In this document: in pieces, positions 18,901 to 28,215 of the stretch
Numbering within the stretch: position 1 is the stretch's first letter
Layout: the number at the start of each line of letters is the position of its first letter
Assembly (NCBI GenBank): GCA_051656605.1
Contig: JBOGCF010000002.1
Location: 1 to 64,000, forward strand
Length of the DNA stretch: 64,000 nt
Source of the DNA: UBA12018 sp051656605
GTDB lineage: Bacteria; Bacteroidota; Bacteroidia; Bacteroidales; CAMTPD01
Direction: 5' to 3'
Program-made: the position numbers and the translations under genes
The notes under the pieces: generated by a model
The model's input: only the letters and a program-made list of their open reading frames with translations
Databases searched by the model: none
What the model was told of the DNA's origin: nothing

Positions 18901-19282
18901 TCCATTTGTACTACACGATGGTGTGATTGTGCCTGGCGTGAAAAGCGATGGAACAACAAATGACCAGTTAATTACTGCCGAACAGTTTTACGGTCGTCTT
19001 TACTGGCAAGGAGGTATGTCGCTTCTTGAAGATCAAGTCTATAAAAGTGATTACATCAGTATGCGTCAATTATCGCTTAGCTACGATTTACCCAAAAACA
19101 TCGTAAGTAAATTACGCATGAATAGCGCAAGAGTAATGGTATTTGGAAACAACTTGTTTTATATCTATAAAGCAATTCCAAACGTAACACCAGAGTCGGC
19201 TCAATCGACAAACTCATACACTGAAATCTCTAACATTCCGGGGGTAAGAAGCTTCGGTATTGGTCTTAATGTTTCATTCTAA
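15902..19282 (+). CDS. SusC-like TonB-dependent outer-membrane transporter
   Basis: Oligosaccharide importer in the outer membrane, energised by TonB. After a signal peptide (about residues 1-31) comes a carboxypeptidase-D-like domain (GVITDEAGEPLIGVNVTLKG, about residues 51-130) and then the plug beginning LNEVVVTALGMKKEKKALGY, followed by DPEDIESIEILKGA-like plug sequence and the long beta-barrel ending IGLNVSF with a terminal aromatic residue. At 1126 residues it is large but normal for SusC. There is no STN domain, so it is not expected to signal through an anti-sigma factor. It is followed 13 bp later by its SusD partner, then by convergent GH31 and GH2 genes, so its ligand is probably a galactose- or glucose/xylose-containing glycan. 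Confidence 0.95.
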   Translation: MKRKKPLSKRTLSLLGISCFSLVLQSSPIQAENRIIEVYEKTVSQQKQKITGVITDEAGEPLIGVNVTLKGSTVGTVSNENGQFTLPSVEKNGTLVFSYIGYTTQEVPIKSQSNIKVILKEDTEELNEVVVTALGMKKEKKALGYSVSSVKSDDITNAGTPMNAMSALYGKTSGLQLATTASGPSGGMNIKVRNAVSLTESSNTRPLIVVDGIPIFDENTGQSRNSVSGGDRGTGINDINPEDIESIEILKGAKAAVLYGSEGANGVLLITTKSGRKKGLGIDFSTNYSWNKAAYAPELQNEFGSGSSPGSAALSNISPDGFYMMKDPVTGEMKEALWYGGGSNFGPKMDGRDLLWWDNTYRPYSAQKNNMYDMFRTGGQANVNLALSNSGDLGSFRVSYNFRDFKHISVGADNQSHTFSFNGDLKANKYITLKVNTNYTYTKDHNAPYSIQDIATYGLPREMSPTLIRDMMVTQDGYNYFSNEAMKNRFPASAYISEYYWSQLENDNRYTRNHLIQSLGMDVKFSDKVTWNTLGGMDYTHVEQEVKNKVGRPLAEESKQGYYGLMNRRLTTFYAQSSINYNETFGRWGLSLMGGGAIKRNEMEQQNIYIKEEFSIENWFSMNNTRNPNGPRADRARGKDLLLSVYASAQLSFDNAIYAEVQARNDWSSILPPQNNSYFYPGVSLSWIATESLKLPDFIKFGKLRASWADVGRPGPRYYGNVDFALSSYGGFPILGMGDYLPPADFAGSNGGFPKPNLKPERKREYEFGLEASFLELNRISVDFSFFTNNTYNQIVTLPVPSSSGVKEVRMNAGDIGQKGIELSINTKPIITKNFTWNLGVNLANYTTKINKLAKGITEQNLWGATGARIVAPEKGQYGEIWVNPYKVNETGERVVGGNGVWEVDNTKWKKVGKITPDVIGGLTNSFTYKGFTLNAVIDFQFGATMISQTNMYLLGNGSGKESLKYRDEARGGLPYYMNNDGTRVLLDKHSAAVPTDSKYPFVLHDGVIVPGVKSDGTTNDQLITAEQFYGRLYWQGGMSLLEDQVYKSDYISMRQLSLSYDLPKNIVSKLRMNSARVMVFGNNLFYIYKAIPNVTPESAQSTNSYTEISNIPGVRSFGIGLNVSF

Positions 19283-19295
19283 ATAAAGCTCATTT

Positions 19296-21050
19296 ATGAC
19301 AACTAATATATTAAAGAAAGGCTTATTCGCATTCTCCTTATTGGTAGGAACAACTAGTTGCGATATGCTCGAAGAAGAATTCTACAATCCTGATAAGGTT
19401 ACAGACCCGAAGTTTGAATTGTTTTTTGCTTCGTCTCTTCAACAAAGTCATTTGTTTCGTATGGAATACGGCCCTACTTACCATTACTTAAGAGGGTTTA
19501 CCAAAATGATGGGTATCGGAGTTAATCCGGTATTTACCGATGTAAAGCAGTTTAACGAACCTGTAAAGACTTGGACCGGATGGAGTGGCGAGCCATTCAA
19601 CTGGGATATCTTTCGCAAAACAAATGTGCAATTCTCAAAAGATATCAATGCAATGCATCTTCTTTATAAGAATATGAGTGAAGAAGACAAAGCAAGTAAC
19701 AAGATCTATATCTTATGCAGTGATGTTGTCAAGGCGTATGCTTTTCAGCGATCGACCGACTTATACGATGACATTCCTTACTTTCAAGTAGGCGGCGCTT
19801 TTCAAGAGCAGTTCTATGCAGCCTTTGATTCACAAGAAGCAATCTATATGGATTTGCTTGAAAAGTTGGCCAATACAGTGAAAGAGCTTGATGGCTTTGA
19901 TTTTGCTACTTCGGGACAAAAAACAAAGTTTACATCCAATGACATCCTCAACGGCGGAGACATAGATAAATGGATCCGTTTTGCCAACTCGTTGCGTTTA
20001 CGTATGGCCATGCGTCTTTGCCACGTAAAACCTGAAGTTGCCAAGCAAATCATTAAAGAAGTCATCGCTGATGGTCGCATTGTAATGGAGACTTCTCAAA
20101 ACATTGAGTTTAGAGAACGAAACAAACTCAATGTATACTCTGAGCTTTTCTACCGTGGATTTGATGAAAGAGGATGGGACCTTATCGCTCCTAAGTTTTA
20201 TATTCAAGACTTGTTTAATTACCATGACAAACCAGGCGATACGGTCGACCCTCGTTTGTATGTGATCTTCCAACCGAATAGAAACGGAGAGTACATTGGC
20301 TTCCCGGTAACACAGGTAAAAAGCAATACCGACGCTTATTTATCTCAGTACTATACTCCTGAGCAAATTGATTCGATCTATAAAAATGATGATGCAAAAA
20401 TCGGAGCTTGGGATCCATCGCGCTTAGTGACGCGCTACAATAGAGCTACTTTCATGAACTTCGACATGGACTTCCCGGTAATTCAAGCACCGGAAGTATT
20501 ACTGCTTCTTGCCGAAGCTGCCGTAAGATGGCCGGGAGAATTCGGTTCTATCAATCCTGCAGAATACTTGAAACAAGCTATTATTTCGTCGTCTGAGTTT
20601 TACTACAAACTTAACACGACAAATACGTACAATGAATCTACTGTACCAGACTTACAACATGTACCTGCTGCTGCTCGTGTAAAAGCATTGGACTATGACT
20701 ACTTGCACAAATACGTTGATTTTGCGGCAACTCGCTTCAACTCGATGAGCCAGTTGGAGAAAATGAATCACTTACTTCATCAAAAGCTTATTCATTATAA
20801 TATCCTTAATCCTTATGAAGGATTTAATGAAATACGTCGTTTGATCAAAGACAACAGTGGTAATCTTCCAATCACTCCAATGGTGAACGTATATTGGTGT
20901 GAACGTTTCTTCTATCCATCTGAAGAGGCGAACAACAATGCTGAAAACTTTGAAGCGGTTAAGCACAAAAACAACTATACTTCCCCTGTATGGTGGAGCG
21001 GTAGAACAACATATACACTTAATCCGAATGCAACAGTCAGCTTAGAATAG
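19296..21050 (+). CDS. SusD/RagB-like outer-membrane lipoprotein
   Basis: Surface lipoprotein that caps the SusC barrel and binds the glycan. The N-terminus MTTNILKKGLFAFSLLVGTTSCDM has a signal peptide ending in a lipobox with Cys22 (TTSC). The all-helical SusD fold is supported by TPR-like segments such as ILCSDVVKAYAFQRSTDLYDDIPYFQ and the C-terminal region EGFNEIRRLIKDNSGNLPITP. At 584 residues it is in the range for the family. It is co-transcribed with the upstream susC (13-bp gap) and followed by a hairpin terminator. Confidence 0.93.
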   Translation: MTTNILKKGLFAFSLLVGTTSCDMLEEEFYNPDKVTDPKFELFFASSLQQSHLFRMEYGPTYHYLRGFTKMMGIGVNPVFTDVKQFNEPVKTWTGWSGEPFNWDIFRKTNVQFSKDINAMHLLYKNMSEEDKASNKIYILCSDVVKAYAFQRSTDLYDDIPYFQVGGAFQEQFYAAFDSQEAIYMDLLEKLANTVKELDGFDFATSGQKTKFTSNDILNGGDIDKWIRFANSLRLRMAMRLCHVKPEVAKQIIKEVIADGRIVMETSQNIEFRERNKLNVYSELFYRGFDERGWDLIAPKFYIQDLFNYHDKPGDTVDPRLYVIFQPNRNGEYIGFPVTQVKSNTDAYLSQYYTPEQIDSIYKNDDAKIGAWDPSRLVTRYNRATFMNFDMDFPVIQAPEVLLLLAEAAVRWPGEFGSINPAEYLKQAIISSSEFYYKLNTTNTYNESTVPDLQHVPAAARVKALDYDYLHKYVDFAATRFNSMSQLEKMNHLLHQKLIHYNILNPYEGFNEIRRLIKDNSGNLPITPMVNVYWCERFFYPSEEANNNAENFEAVKHKNNYTSPVWWSGRTTYTLNPNATVSLE

Positions 21051-21098
21051 TAAACTAGACTTTCAACTATTTGTTCTTTTTATATGGTATATACAAAA

Positions 21099-21127
21099 CA
21101 GCGTGGCAAGTTATTCTTGTCACGCTG
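21099..21127. terminator. hairpin between susD and the GH31 gene
   Basis: 12-bp stem (21099-21110 with 21116-21127, one G-U) between converging genes. The minus side carries a TTTT run, the plus side only CTTTC, so it is a better terminator for the leftward GH31 gene. Confidence 0.7.
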
Positions 21128-21154
21128 CTTTCATTATATATAAGGTGTACGTTA

Positions 21155-23311
21155 TTATTTCGACATAAACTTCCAATTCACATCTTTGTAAGTCCATCCG
21201 CCATTGTCTTCTACCACTTCGATCGAAGGCAATCCGTTTGAAATAGAGAAGCGACGAAGCGATTGCTTTCCTTTGGTGTAGTCGTAGCTTACACCATCAT
21301 CGTCGTACAAATCGAATGAGCCATCGGCCGAGCCGTATACGCGCATCTCGAGCGGTTGGCCGCTGATCCATTCCGACGTTTGACGAACAGGAGGAATCAT
21401 CGGTACTATACCTCCGTCTTTTACAAACAGTGGTAATCGGTTGAGCTGAGCAGGAATAGTCACAATCGTACCGTTGCCAACTAATTTGCCCGTATAGAAA
21501 TCGTACCAGTTACCTTGTGGCAATACCACATTGCGCTCTGTTTCGCCCGCAAATACCGGTGCAACCAAAATATTATCTCCCACCAAGTACTGATCTTTCA
21601 CCTCATGTACGGTTACCATCTCATACGGATTGTCGGTTGCGTCAAGCTTTCCTTTCTCTTTTTTCACCCTACCGTCGAAGCCTTCAATCAAGTTCATTGC
21701 TCTAAAAGGTGGTATCCCTTCTGTGTAATATTGCGAGAAGGTACTGTATAGATAAGGGAGCAACTGCATACGAAGCAAGGCTGCCTCTTTACACTCGTCG
21801 TATACTTCGGGGAATGACCAAGGTTTGGTGCCGTCGGCCCATGCATTGATCATCGCGATCGGAGCAAAACAAGTGGTTTGCATTCTACGCACCCATTCTT
21901 CAGACGACTTACCGGCGCGAACTTCCGGTGTCCACATTACGCCGATAAATCCACTGTTAATCACTGCGGTGATAAAGTCGCGGTGACTATAGTTATCATT
22001 ATATATGACATACGGAAAGCGAACTCCTCCGGCATTTACCGCACGAATCAATCCATAGGTCCGTTCGTTCTTTTCGCGATATGCCTCATCAAGCATGTCC
22101 ATCATCAGGTTTCCATAAATCGAGCGCATTTGTTCGCCGCTTGTACCCGAAGGAAATTCGGCAAACTCGTTCCACAACCAACAGTCAAATCCGTCTACTT
22201 CATCCATCTTATATCCAGTCACTCCGTAGTCGAGTTGATGTTTACGAATGTGGTCTTTGAATAGTTTACGCGGTTTTTCCATCGTGTAGTCAGGCACAAT
22301 TCCGCACCAAACCGTGTGCGTACCCGAATATGGTTTTAGCTGATCATGCAAAGTTGTTTGCTCTGCGATGTATGGATTACACCAAAGGTTTACCTTGATA
22401 CCGTCGTTGTTCATTTGATCTACGAATTTTGCAGGATCGGGAAAACGCGATTCGTCCCATTCGAACGAACAAGGATAAGCCAACGAGTGCCAGCCGGGCT
22501 CAAGCCCTACCACATCAAGCGGAAAGCCTTTTTCTTTGAAAGCATCTGCTTCTTTCTTTACATCCTGATCACTGAAAAGCGTAGGTGTGCGGTGCCAGAA
22601 TCCCAATCCCCATTTCGGAGGAATAAAACCGGAACCACAATAAAGATTGAATCTCGAGATAACGTCAAGCATATTATCTCCCGAAAACAGGACAACCTCA
22701 GCTCCTTCTGCCGGAATCAAAACCTCGAGATTATCGGAATACGGTTGCGGATTCCAAGCAGGATCGGTGTTTCGATCCGATGGAATCGCGGGATTCTTAC
22801 TGTCGGTACGTACTCCTACTCCTACTTGTACATCAATGTAGCGAGCACTATTGAACAATACGCCGTAACCTTTTGAGGAAACAAAAAATGGAACAGGTGC
22901 ATGCGTGCGTCCATTATCACTGTTTCCATAATGGTCCATGTGCAAACGCTTCGACTGTCCGCGCTGATTGACCGATTGAAAGTTGAGACCAAGCCCATAG
23001 ATCTGCTCGTCTTTCTCTAGCGGAAAACGAAGAAAGGTCTTTCCGTCTTTTACGAAATACGTAATCTCTGATTTGTCAATGGGAAAGTTAGTCGTGCTTT
23101 TTCGCTTCAGTCGATCTGCTACCGGCAATGCATGCGCAGTGTTTAGCAAGTTGATCTCTTCGGGCTCGGCAATAGTTGCCTTCCAAACACCCGGGAATTC
23201 GGCATCCCAATTTGGATTACCTCTTTGCTGGTCGCGGTTTGTATTCATATTGCAACTGCACAACAAGCTCATTGCAACACACAAACCCGACATCAATGAA
23301 ATGTGTTTCAT
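21155..23311 (-). CDS. GH31 family glycoside hydrolase lipoprotein
   Basis: Retaining exo-acting alpha-glycosidase (GH31 includes alpha-glucosidases and alpha-xylosidases). The N-terminus MKHISLMSGLCVAMSLLCSC carries a lipoprotein signal, so it is probably anchored in the outer membrane or periplasm. The nucleophile aspartate is in GYKMDEVDG (middle of the protein), and a second acidic cluster SHRDFITAVINSGFIGVMW lies downstream. GH31 N-terminal beta-sandwich and C-terminal sandwich regions flank the barrel (718 residues, normal). It reads toward the susCD pair and follows a GH2 beta-galactosidase, separated by two hairpins. Exact substrate is not resolved; alpha-glucosidase or alpha-xylosidase fit equally. 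Confidence 0.88.
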   Translation of the reverse strand: MKHISLMSGLCVAMSLLCSCNMNTNRDQQRGNPNWDAEFPGVWKATIAEPEEINLLNTAHALPVADRLKRKSTTNFPIDKSEITYFVKDGKTFLRFPLEKDEQIYGLGLNFQSVNQRGQSKRLHMDHYGNSDNGRTHAPVPFFVSSKGYGVLFNSARYIDVQVGVGVRTDSKNPAIPSDRNTDPAWNPQPYSDNLEVLIPAEGAEVVLFSGDNMLDVISRFNLYCGSGFIPPKWGLGFWHRTPTLFSDQDVKKEADAFKEKGFPLDVVGLEPGWHSLAYPCSFEWDESRFPDPAKFVDQMNNDGIKVNLWCNPYIAEQTTLHDQLKPYSGTHTVWCGIVPDYTMEKPRKLFKDHIRKHQLDYGVTGYKMDEVDGFDCWLWNEFAEFPSGTSGEQMRSIYGNLMMDMLDEAYREKNERTYGLIRAVNAGGVRFPYVIYNDNYSHRDFITAVINSGFIGVMWTPEVRAGKSSEEWVRRMQTTCFAPIAMINAWADGTKPWSFPEVYDECKEAALLRMQLLPYLYSTFSQYYTEGIPPFRAMNLIEGFDGRVKKEKGKLDATDNPYEMVTVHEVKDQYLVGDNILVAPVFAGETERNVVLPQGNWYDFYTGKLVGNGTIVTIPAQLNRLPLFVKDGGIVPMIPPVRQTSEWISGQPLEMRVYGSADGSFDLYDDDGVSYDYTKGKQSLRRFSISNGLPSIEVVEDNGGWTYKDVNWKFMSK

Positions 23312-23386
23312 GGGTTAAACTTTTCGATTTAAGTAGTCTTTATTGTATGAGTATCAAAGATATTGCTTTCAATTTAAAAAGCAAAA

Positions 23387-23431
23387 AAATATCCTTATAG
23401 TACAGTATACACATGCACTATAAGGATATTT
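23387..23431 (-). terminator. hairpin 1 downstream of the GH2 gene
   Basis: Perfect 15-bp stem (23387-23401 with 23417-23431) and 15-nt loop between the GH2 and GH31 genes. The minus-strand run of Ts after the stem (23382-23389) makes it a strong intrinsic terminator, so GH31 probably has its own promoter or receives read-through. Confidence 0.8.
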
Positions 23432-23435
23432 GATA

Positions 23436-23468
23436 CAACTGCCCTATCGTTATTTAACAGGGCGGTTG
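23436..23468 (-). terminator. hairpin 2 downstream of the GH2 gene
   Basis: 10-bp stem (23436-23445 with 23459-23468; one mismatch or G-U), immediately downstream of the GH2 stop and upstream of hairpin 1 in the leftward transcript. It lacks a good T-tract and may act as a 3'-end stabiliser. Confidence 0.5.
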
Positions 23469-23484
23469 TTATAGCTTGTATTGA

Positions 23485-26400
23485 TTAATACAACTCGTTC
23501 AATTGCTCCAATGTTGACTCTAGCATTGGTTTTATGCGGAACGCAAAACGTGTAGGTTCTACTTTCACCAAATACGGAGACAATACACCAGGACCACAAG
23601 TTGCGGTACCAACACCCATTTGAGCTACATCTAGGTTCAACGTAGTTGTACCCGTACGCTCCAACTGATTAATGTGTGTTGCTTTGTCGATCACAGCATT
23701 GGTATATGGTGTAGCACTAAACTCAAATACAGTAGGCGCGGTTACAAAGAACCCTTTTCCTGCATCGTTTGTCAATGCCATCCAACGTGTATCCATGCGA
23801 TTGCCCGTAGCTTGCGGTTTCACATAGTAATGGAACATACGCTCTACATCGGTAGTATATACTCCAATCTTGCCGGCCTGACGTCTGTCTGCATACGACT
23901 CTGCTCCGCCACGACCATAGAACGATACGTTTTTGTATGCATCCGGAGTATCGAATGTAATACCCATTCGTGCTACCGATTTTACGATTGCGGTATCCGG
24001 AATCAACAACGTTTCTACGTCTAATTCACCATTCGCGTTTAGCTTGTATGCAATTTTAGCAGTTGCTACGTTTTGTGCTTTGTTGTTGATAAACGCAACT
24101 TCGGTGTTAATAACTGCCCCGTTTCCTTGTTTAGAACTCTTGAAAGAAATCAACTTCTGAGAAAGAGAATCCAATCCGGCAGCTCTCCATGCACGTACCC
24201 CTTTACCGTCACGGCCATCGTTGTCGGTAAACGGACGATACATATTCACCACCAGCGGAGAAGATAACAACTCTTCACCTGCAAAAACAAACGATTCCAA
24301 TGCTCCGGTTGTTTCATTGAAACGAGCCGATACGACATCGTTCGAAATGGTTTTGTCTGCAATCTTTATCGAAGCTCCGGCTTTCTTACCGCTCTTCATT
24401 GCTGTTGATTTGTTTGTTTTCAACGCAAACTGATCGTACGCAACCTCATGTGAAGTCGAAATAAACGGAGTTGCTTGCTTTGGAGTCCAGCTCAAATTCA
24501 AGAAAGCCTCTTTTACATTCGAAGGTATTTTTACCCCCTTTGCCGGATTGATCACAACGGTTTGTTGCGGAGCACAGTCTACCGTTTCAATACCCGAAGC
24601 AATCACTGCGCCGTTATCACCAACAACTTCCCAGTTTAGGTTGTAAGCATTCAAGTTGGTAAAGTCATACCAGTTCTTCACTTCCACCTTGCCCGATTTC
24701 GAATCAAGTTGTTTTGCTTTGATGTATTGGTATACTTTCTTTACTTCAAGCAAGTGCGGTTGAGCTTTACGATCGGCAGTAATCAAACCGTTGCAACAGA
24801 AGTTGCCAAAGCTTGGTGTTCCTTTCGGACCGTAATCTCCACCGTATGTCCAGAACCATTTGCCGTTACCGTCAATTTCGCGGAACGATTGGTCTACCCA
24901 ATCCCATACACATCCGCCTTGTGCTTGTGGCTCGGCTTCAAATACATTCCAATAATCTTGTAATCCGCCCACACTGTTACCCATTGCGTGTACATATTCA
25001 CACAAAATGATCGGACGTGTTTGCTTTTCTTTCACATAATCCTGAATTGCATCAATAGAGCGATACATCGGACAATAGATATCTGTATAGAAGTTTTTCT
25101 CTGCACGCTCGTATTGTACCGGACGATTTGCTTCTACCGATTTCAACCATTTGTAGGTATTCTCGAAGTTTACACCGCCACCAGCTTCGTTACCCAACGA
25201 CCAGATAATGATAGACGGATGATTCTTTGAGCGTTCATACATACGTTGCGTTCTGTCCATGTGTGCCGAAAGCCAAGTTGTATCTTTTGCAAGCGACTTA
25301 GGTCCATAACCCATACCATGCGACTCTACATTCGCTTCGTCGATTACATACAGGCCATACTGGTTACACAATTCATACCACAACGGATGCGTAGGATAGT
25401 GCGAGTTACGCACCGTATTGATATTGTGCTGTTTCATCAACTCAATATCTTTAATCATCAAATCTTTAGAAACCGTACGTCCTTTTTGTGAATGCTCGTG
25501 ACGGTTGGTTCCTTTGATAAGTACAGGAACACCGTTTACCATAAACTGGCCGTCTTTTACTTCGCTGGTTTTGAAACCAACCTGACAACCGGTAGTATGC
25601 ATGGCTTTTCCGGCTTCATCTTTGAGTGTTACCACCAACGAATACAAATTCGGAGACTCCGCACTCCATGGGTTCACCGTTTCTAAGGTTTTGTTATCAA
25701 AAACAATACAATTAGAAAGGCCACGTGATCGGATCGGAATGGTTTGTTCAGCCACTACATTCTTTGCATCGTCCAATAATTGATACGATACAGAAGTCAT
25801 CCCTTTTTGAGGACCTTCTACGGTTGTTTCCAATGCAAACTCTCCTACCGAATAGGTTTCTTTATCCAACGTTGAGTTTACTTTGAAGTCAGCGATATAT
25901 TGTTTTGGCGTACTATACAAATACACGTCACGTTCGATACCACTCAAGCGCCAAAAGTCTTGACACTCCAGATACGAACCCGCACTCCAACGGTACACTT
26001 CTAATGCTACAGTATTTTCTCCGTCTTTCAATTTGTCGGTGATATCCCACTCTGCTGCGGTTTTAGAACCTTGATTGTAACCAAGCAATTCTCCGTTTAC
26101 CCACACATAATAGAAAGAGATAACTCCTTCGAAGCACAAAACAACACGACGGTCTTTCCAATCTGCCGGAATTGTAAACGTACGACGGTACGAACCTACT
26201 TCGTTCTCTTCAACAGGAACAAAAGGAGGATTTCCTTTTCCAAACTCGTAGTCTTCATTTACATAAATAGCAGTACCGTATCCTTGACGTTCCCAGTTAC
26301 CCGGAACCTGAATATCGGCCCAGTTGCCCACAAAATACTCCGGTTTGTAGAAATCTACGGGACGAGTTGCCGGGTTCTTTACCCAATGAAACTTCCACGG

Positions 26401-26601
26401 CCCGTTCAAACTTTGATAGAAAGGAGAAGTGGTGTGTTCTCGTTCAATTACTTTGTTAGCGTCTGCATAAGGCCACACATAAGCATGCGGCGCAATCTTG
26501 TTCTTTCCAATCGCATATTGCGACTGCCATTCGGGTTGCTCTTGTGCCTTTGCCATCAGTACAGACAAAAGCATAAAGCAGCTCAATAGAATTTTCTTCA
26601 T
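23485..26601 (-). CDS. GH2 beta-galactosidase
   Basis: Exported beta-galactosidase with a signal peptide MKKILLSCFMLLSVLMAKA (1-19) and 1038 residues, the LacZ-type size. Domains run in the expected order: sugar-binding jelly roll, immunoglobulin-like, TIM barrel, second immunoglobulin-like, and a C-terminal small-chain domain. The acid/base is the glutamate of SLGNEAGGGV and the nucleophile that of ILCEYVHAMGNS. In this PUL it would release galactose from a glycan imported by SusCD, acting in the periplasm with the GH31. Some GH2 members cleave other beta-linked sugars, so galactose specificity is likely but not proved. Confidence 0.92.
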   Translation of the reverse strand: MKKILLSCFMLLSVLMAKAQEQPEWQSQYAIGKNKIAPHAYVWPYADANKVIEREHTTSPFYQSLNGPWKFHWVKNPATRPVDFYKPEYFVGNWADIQVPGNWERQGYGTAIYVNEDYEFGKGNPPFVPVEENEVGSYRRTFTIPADWKDRRVVLCFEGVISFYYVWVNGELLGYNQGSKTAAEWDITDKLKDGENTVALEVYRWSAGSYLECQDFWRLSGIERDVYLYSTPKQYIADFKVNSTLDKETYSVGEFALETTVEGPQKGMTSVSYQLLDDAKNVVAEQTIPIRSRGLSNCIVFDNKTLETVNPWSAESPNLYSLVVTLKDEAGKAMHTTGCQVGFKTSEVKDGQFMVNGVPVLIKGTNRHEHSQKGRTVSKDLMIKDIELMKQHNINTVRNSHYPTHPLWYELCNQYGLYVIDEANVESHGMGYGPKSLAKDTTWLSAHMDRTQRMYERSKNHPSIIIWSLGNEAGGGVNFENTYKWLKSVEANRPVQYERAEKNFYTDIYCPMYRSIDAIQDYVKEKQTRPIILCEYVHAMGNSVGGLQDYWNVFEAEPQAQGGCVWDWVDQSFREIDGNGKWFWTYGGDYGPKGTPSFGNFCCNGLITADRKAQPHLLEVKKVYQYIKAKQLDSKSGKVEVKNWYDFTNLNAYNLNWEVVGDNGAVIASGIETVDCAPQQTVVINPAKGVKIPSNVKEAFLNLSWTPKQATPFISTSHEVAYDQFALKTNKSTAMKSGKKAGASIKIADKTISNDVVSARFNETTGALESFVFAGEELLSSPLVVNMYRPFTDNDGRDGKGVRAWRAAGLDSLSQKLISFKSSKQGNGAVINTEVAFINNKAQNVATAKIAYKLNANGELDVETLLIPDTAIVKSVARMGITFDTPDAYKNVSFYGRGGAESYADRRQAGKIGVYTTDVERMFHYYVKPQATGNRMDTRWMALTNDAGKGFFVTAPTVFEFSATPYTNAVIDKATHINQLERTGTTTLNLDVAQMGVGTATCGPGVLSPYLVKVEPTRFAFRIKPMLESTLEQLNELY

Positions 26602-26719
26602 GTCAATAAGCTTGTATTTATTCGGTTAGTCGATGTAAAGATAAATCAATTTAATCAGAGTTCATTATTATTTACAATTACTACCACTAAAAACAGCCTC
26701 GTTTCCGATGATTAAAGTG

Positions 26720-26727
26720 TACCTTTG
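26720..26727 (+). promoter_or_regulatory. putative -7 element for the MATE gene
   Basis: TACCTTTG matches TAnnTTTG, 22 bp before the ATG, implying a very short 5' leader. The same octamer precedes hemW. Confidence 0.6.
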
Positions 26728-26749
26728 TCGTCCAAAAAATTAAATCGTA

Positions 26750-28105
26750 ATGCAAGGAGTAAAAAACTTAACGCAAGGCCCTATTCTAAAACAACTCTTA
26801 AATTTAGCTTTGCCTATTATGGCCACCTCATTTGTTCAAATGGCCTACAACCTTACCGACATGGCCTGGCTAGGTCGTCTTGGAAGTAAATCTGTCGCTG
26901 CTGTGGGAGCAGTGAGTATTTTAATCTGGTTTACCTCATCGATATCGCTATTAACAAAAGTGGGTTCGGAGGTTACAGTGGCTCAGGCAATCGGAGCCAA
27001 AAGAAACGATGAAGCAAAGGTTTTCGCTTCTCATAATTCAACGATTGCTCTTATTATTTCTATCGTTTGGGCATTGATTTTATTTAGCTCGGCTATCCCG
27101 ATTGTAAGCTTATATAAATTAGATGCCGATATTTCAAGAAATGCAGTCGACTACCTCCGTATTGTATCTACTGCTATTCCATTCACGTTTTTAGCTACAA
27201 CCTTTTCGGGAGTTTACAATGCGTCGGGACGTAGCAAGATTCCTTTCTACCTAAGCGGAACCGGTCTTGTTGCCAATATGATTCTAGATCCGTTACTTAT
27301 CTTCGGACTCGGCCCTATTCCCGGACTCGGAACCATCGGAGCTGCTATTGCGACATGGACTTCTCAATTCATCGTATTCATCTTATTTATTTATGCGCTA
27401 CGTTCTAAGGCTCAATTGATGGGAGGTTTCTCGTTTATAACCCGTTTGCAGTGGAAATACACGAAGCGTATTCTTCAAATTGGTACACCGGTAGCTTTAC
27501 TCAACAGTTTGTTTGCCGTGATCAACATGTTTATGTGCCGCATTGCTTCGGTTACCGGCGGACATATCGGATTGATGAGTATGACTACGGGCGGACAAAT
27601 AGAAGCCATAACTTGGAATACGTCGCAAGGATTTTCAACGGCACTGGGAGCTTTCGTTGCACAAAACTTTGCCGCTTCAAAAATCATTCGCGTGTTTAAG
27701 GCTTATCGAGCTACCCTTTTCATGACATCGGTATTCGGAATTATCTCTACCGTATTGTTCGTTTTCTTCGGTAATGAAGTCTTCTCCATCTTTGTGCCCG
27801 ATCCCGAAGCTTATACACAGGGAGGAAATTACCTTCGTATTTCCGGTTATTCTCAAATGTTGATGATGTTGGAGATTACCACACAAGGACTATTCTATGG
27901 TACCGGTCGCACCGTACCTCCCGCAGTTGTAAGTGTTGCCGGAAATGTATTGCGCATTCCTCTTGCACTCGGTCTAGTTGCTCTTGGTTGGGGCATCGAC
28001 GGAATCTGGTGGGCTATTAGTTTCTCGTGTATGCTCAAAGGACTTGTCCTTTTCATCTGGTTTATCCTCATGAAACGCCGCATCCTGTCTACCCATGTAG
28101 AGTAA
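26750..28105 (+). CDS. MATE family efflux transporter
   Basis: Inner-membrane antiporter (Na+ or H+ coupled) that exports drugs or metabolites. The 451-residue protein has twelve predicted hydrophobic spans in two pseudo-repeats; N-terminal motifs include LALPIMATSFVQMAYNLTDM and the WLGRLGSKSVAAVG sequence typical of MATE transmembrane helices 1-2. It is a single-gene transcript, with promoter TACCTTTG and a strong terminator, pointing away from the GH2 gene. Substrate is unknown. Confidence 0.92.
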   Translation: MQGVKNLTQGPILKQLLNLALPIMATSFVQMAYNLTDMAWLGRLGSKSVAAVGAVSILIWFTSSISLLTKVGSEVTVAQAIGAKRNDEAKVFASHNSTIALIISIVWALILFSSAIPIVSLYKLDADISRNAVDYLRIVSTAIPFTFLATTFSGVYNASGRSKIPFYLSGTGLVANMILDPLLIFGLGPIPGLGTIGAAIATWTSQFIVFILFIYALRSKAQLMGGFSFITRLQWKYTKRILQIGTPVALLNSLFAVINMFMCRIASVTGGHIGLMSMTTGGQIEAITWNTSQGFSTALGAFVAQNFAASKIIRVFKAYRATLFMTSVFGIISTVLFVFFGNEVFSIFVPDPEAYTQGGNYLRISGYSQMLMMLEITTQGLFYGTGRTVPPAVVSVAGNVLRIPLALGLVALGWGIDGIWWAISFSCMLKGLVLFIWFILMKRRILSTHVE

Positions 28106-28122
28106 ATTCATTCTAAATATAT

Positions 28123-28190
28123 AAAGCGCCTTTGCAATGTAACCGTTCTAAGTAATCTGAGAACATTACATCGCAAAGGCGCTTTCTTTA
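28123..28190 (+). terminator. terminator of the MATE gene
   Basis: Long stem (AAAGCGCCTTTGC at 28123-28135 pairs with its complement ending at 28185, extended by ATGTAA/TTACAT) with an inner GTTCT/AGAAC helix, followed by CTTTATAT. Confidence 0.9.
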
Positions 28191-28215
28191 TATGTGTGTA
28201 TTTTTATAAAAGCAG

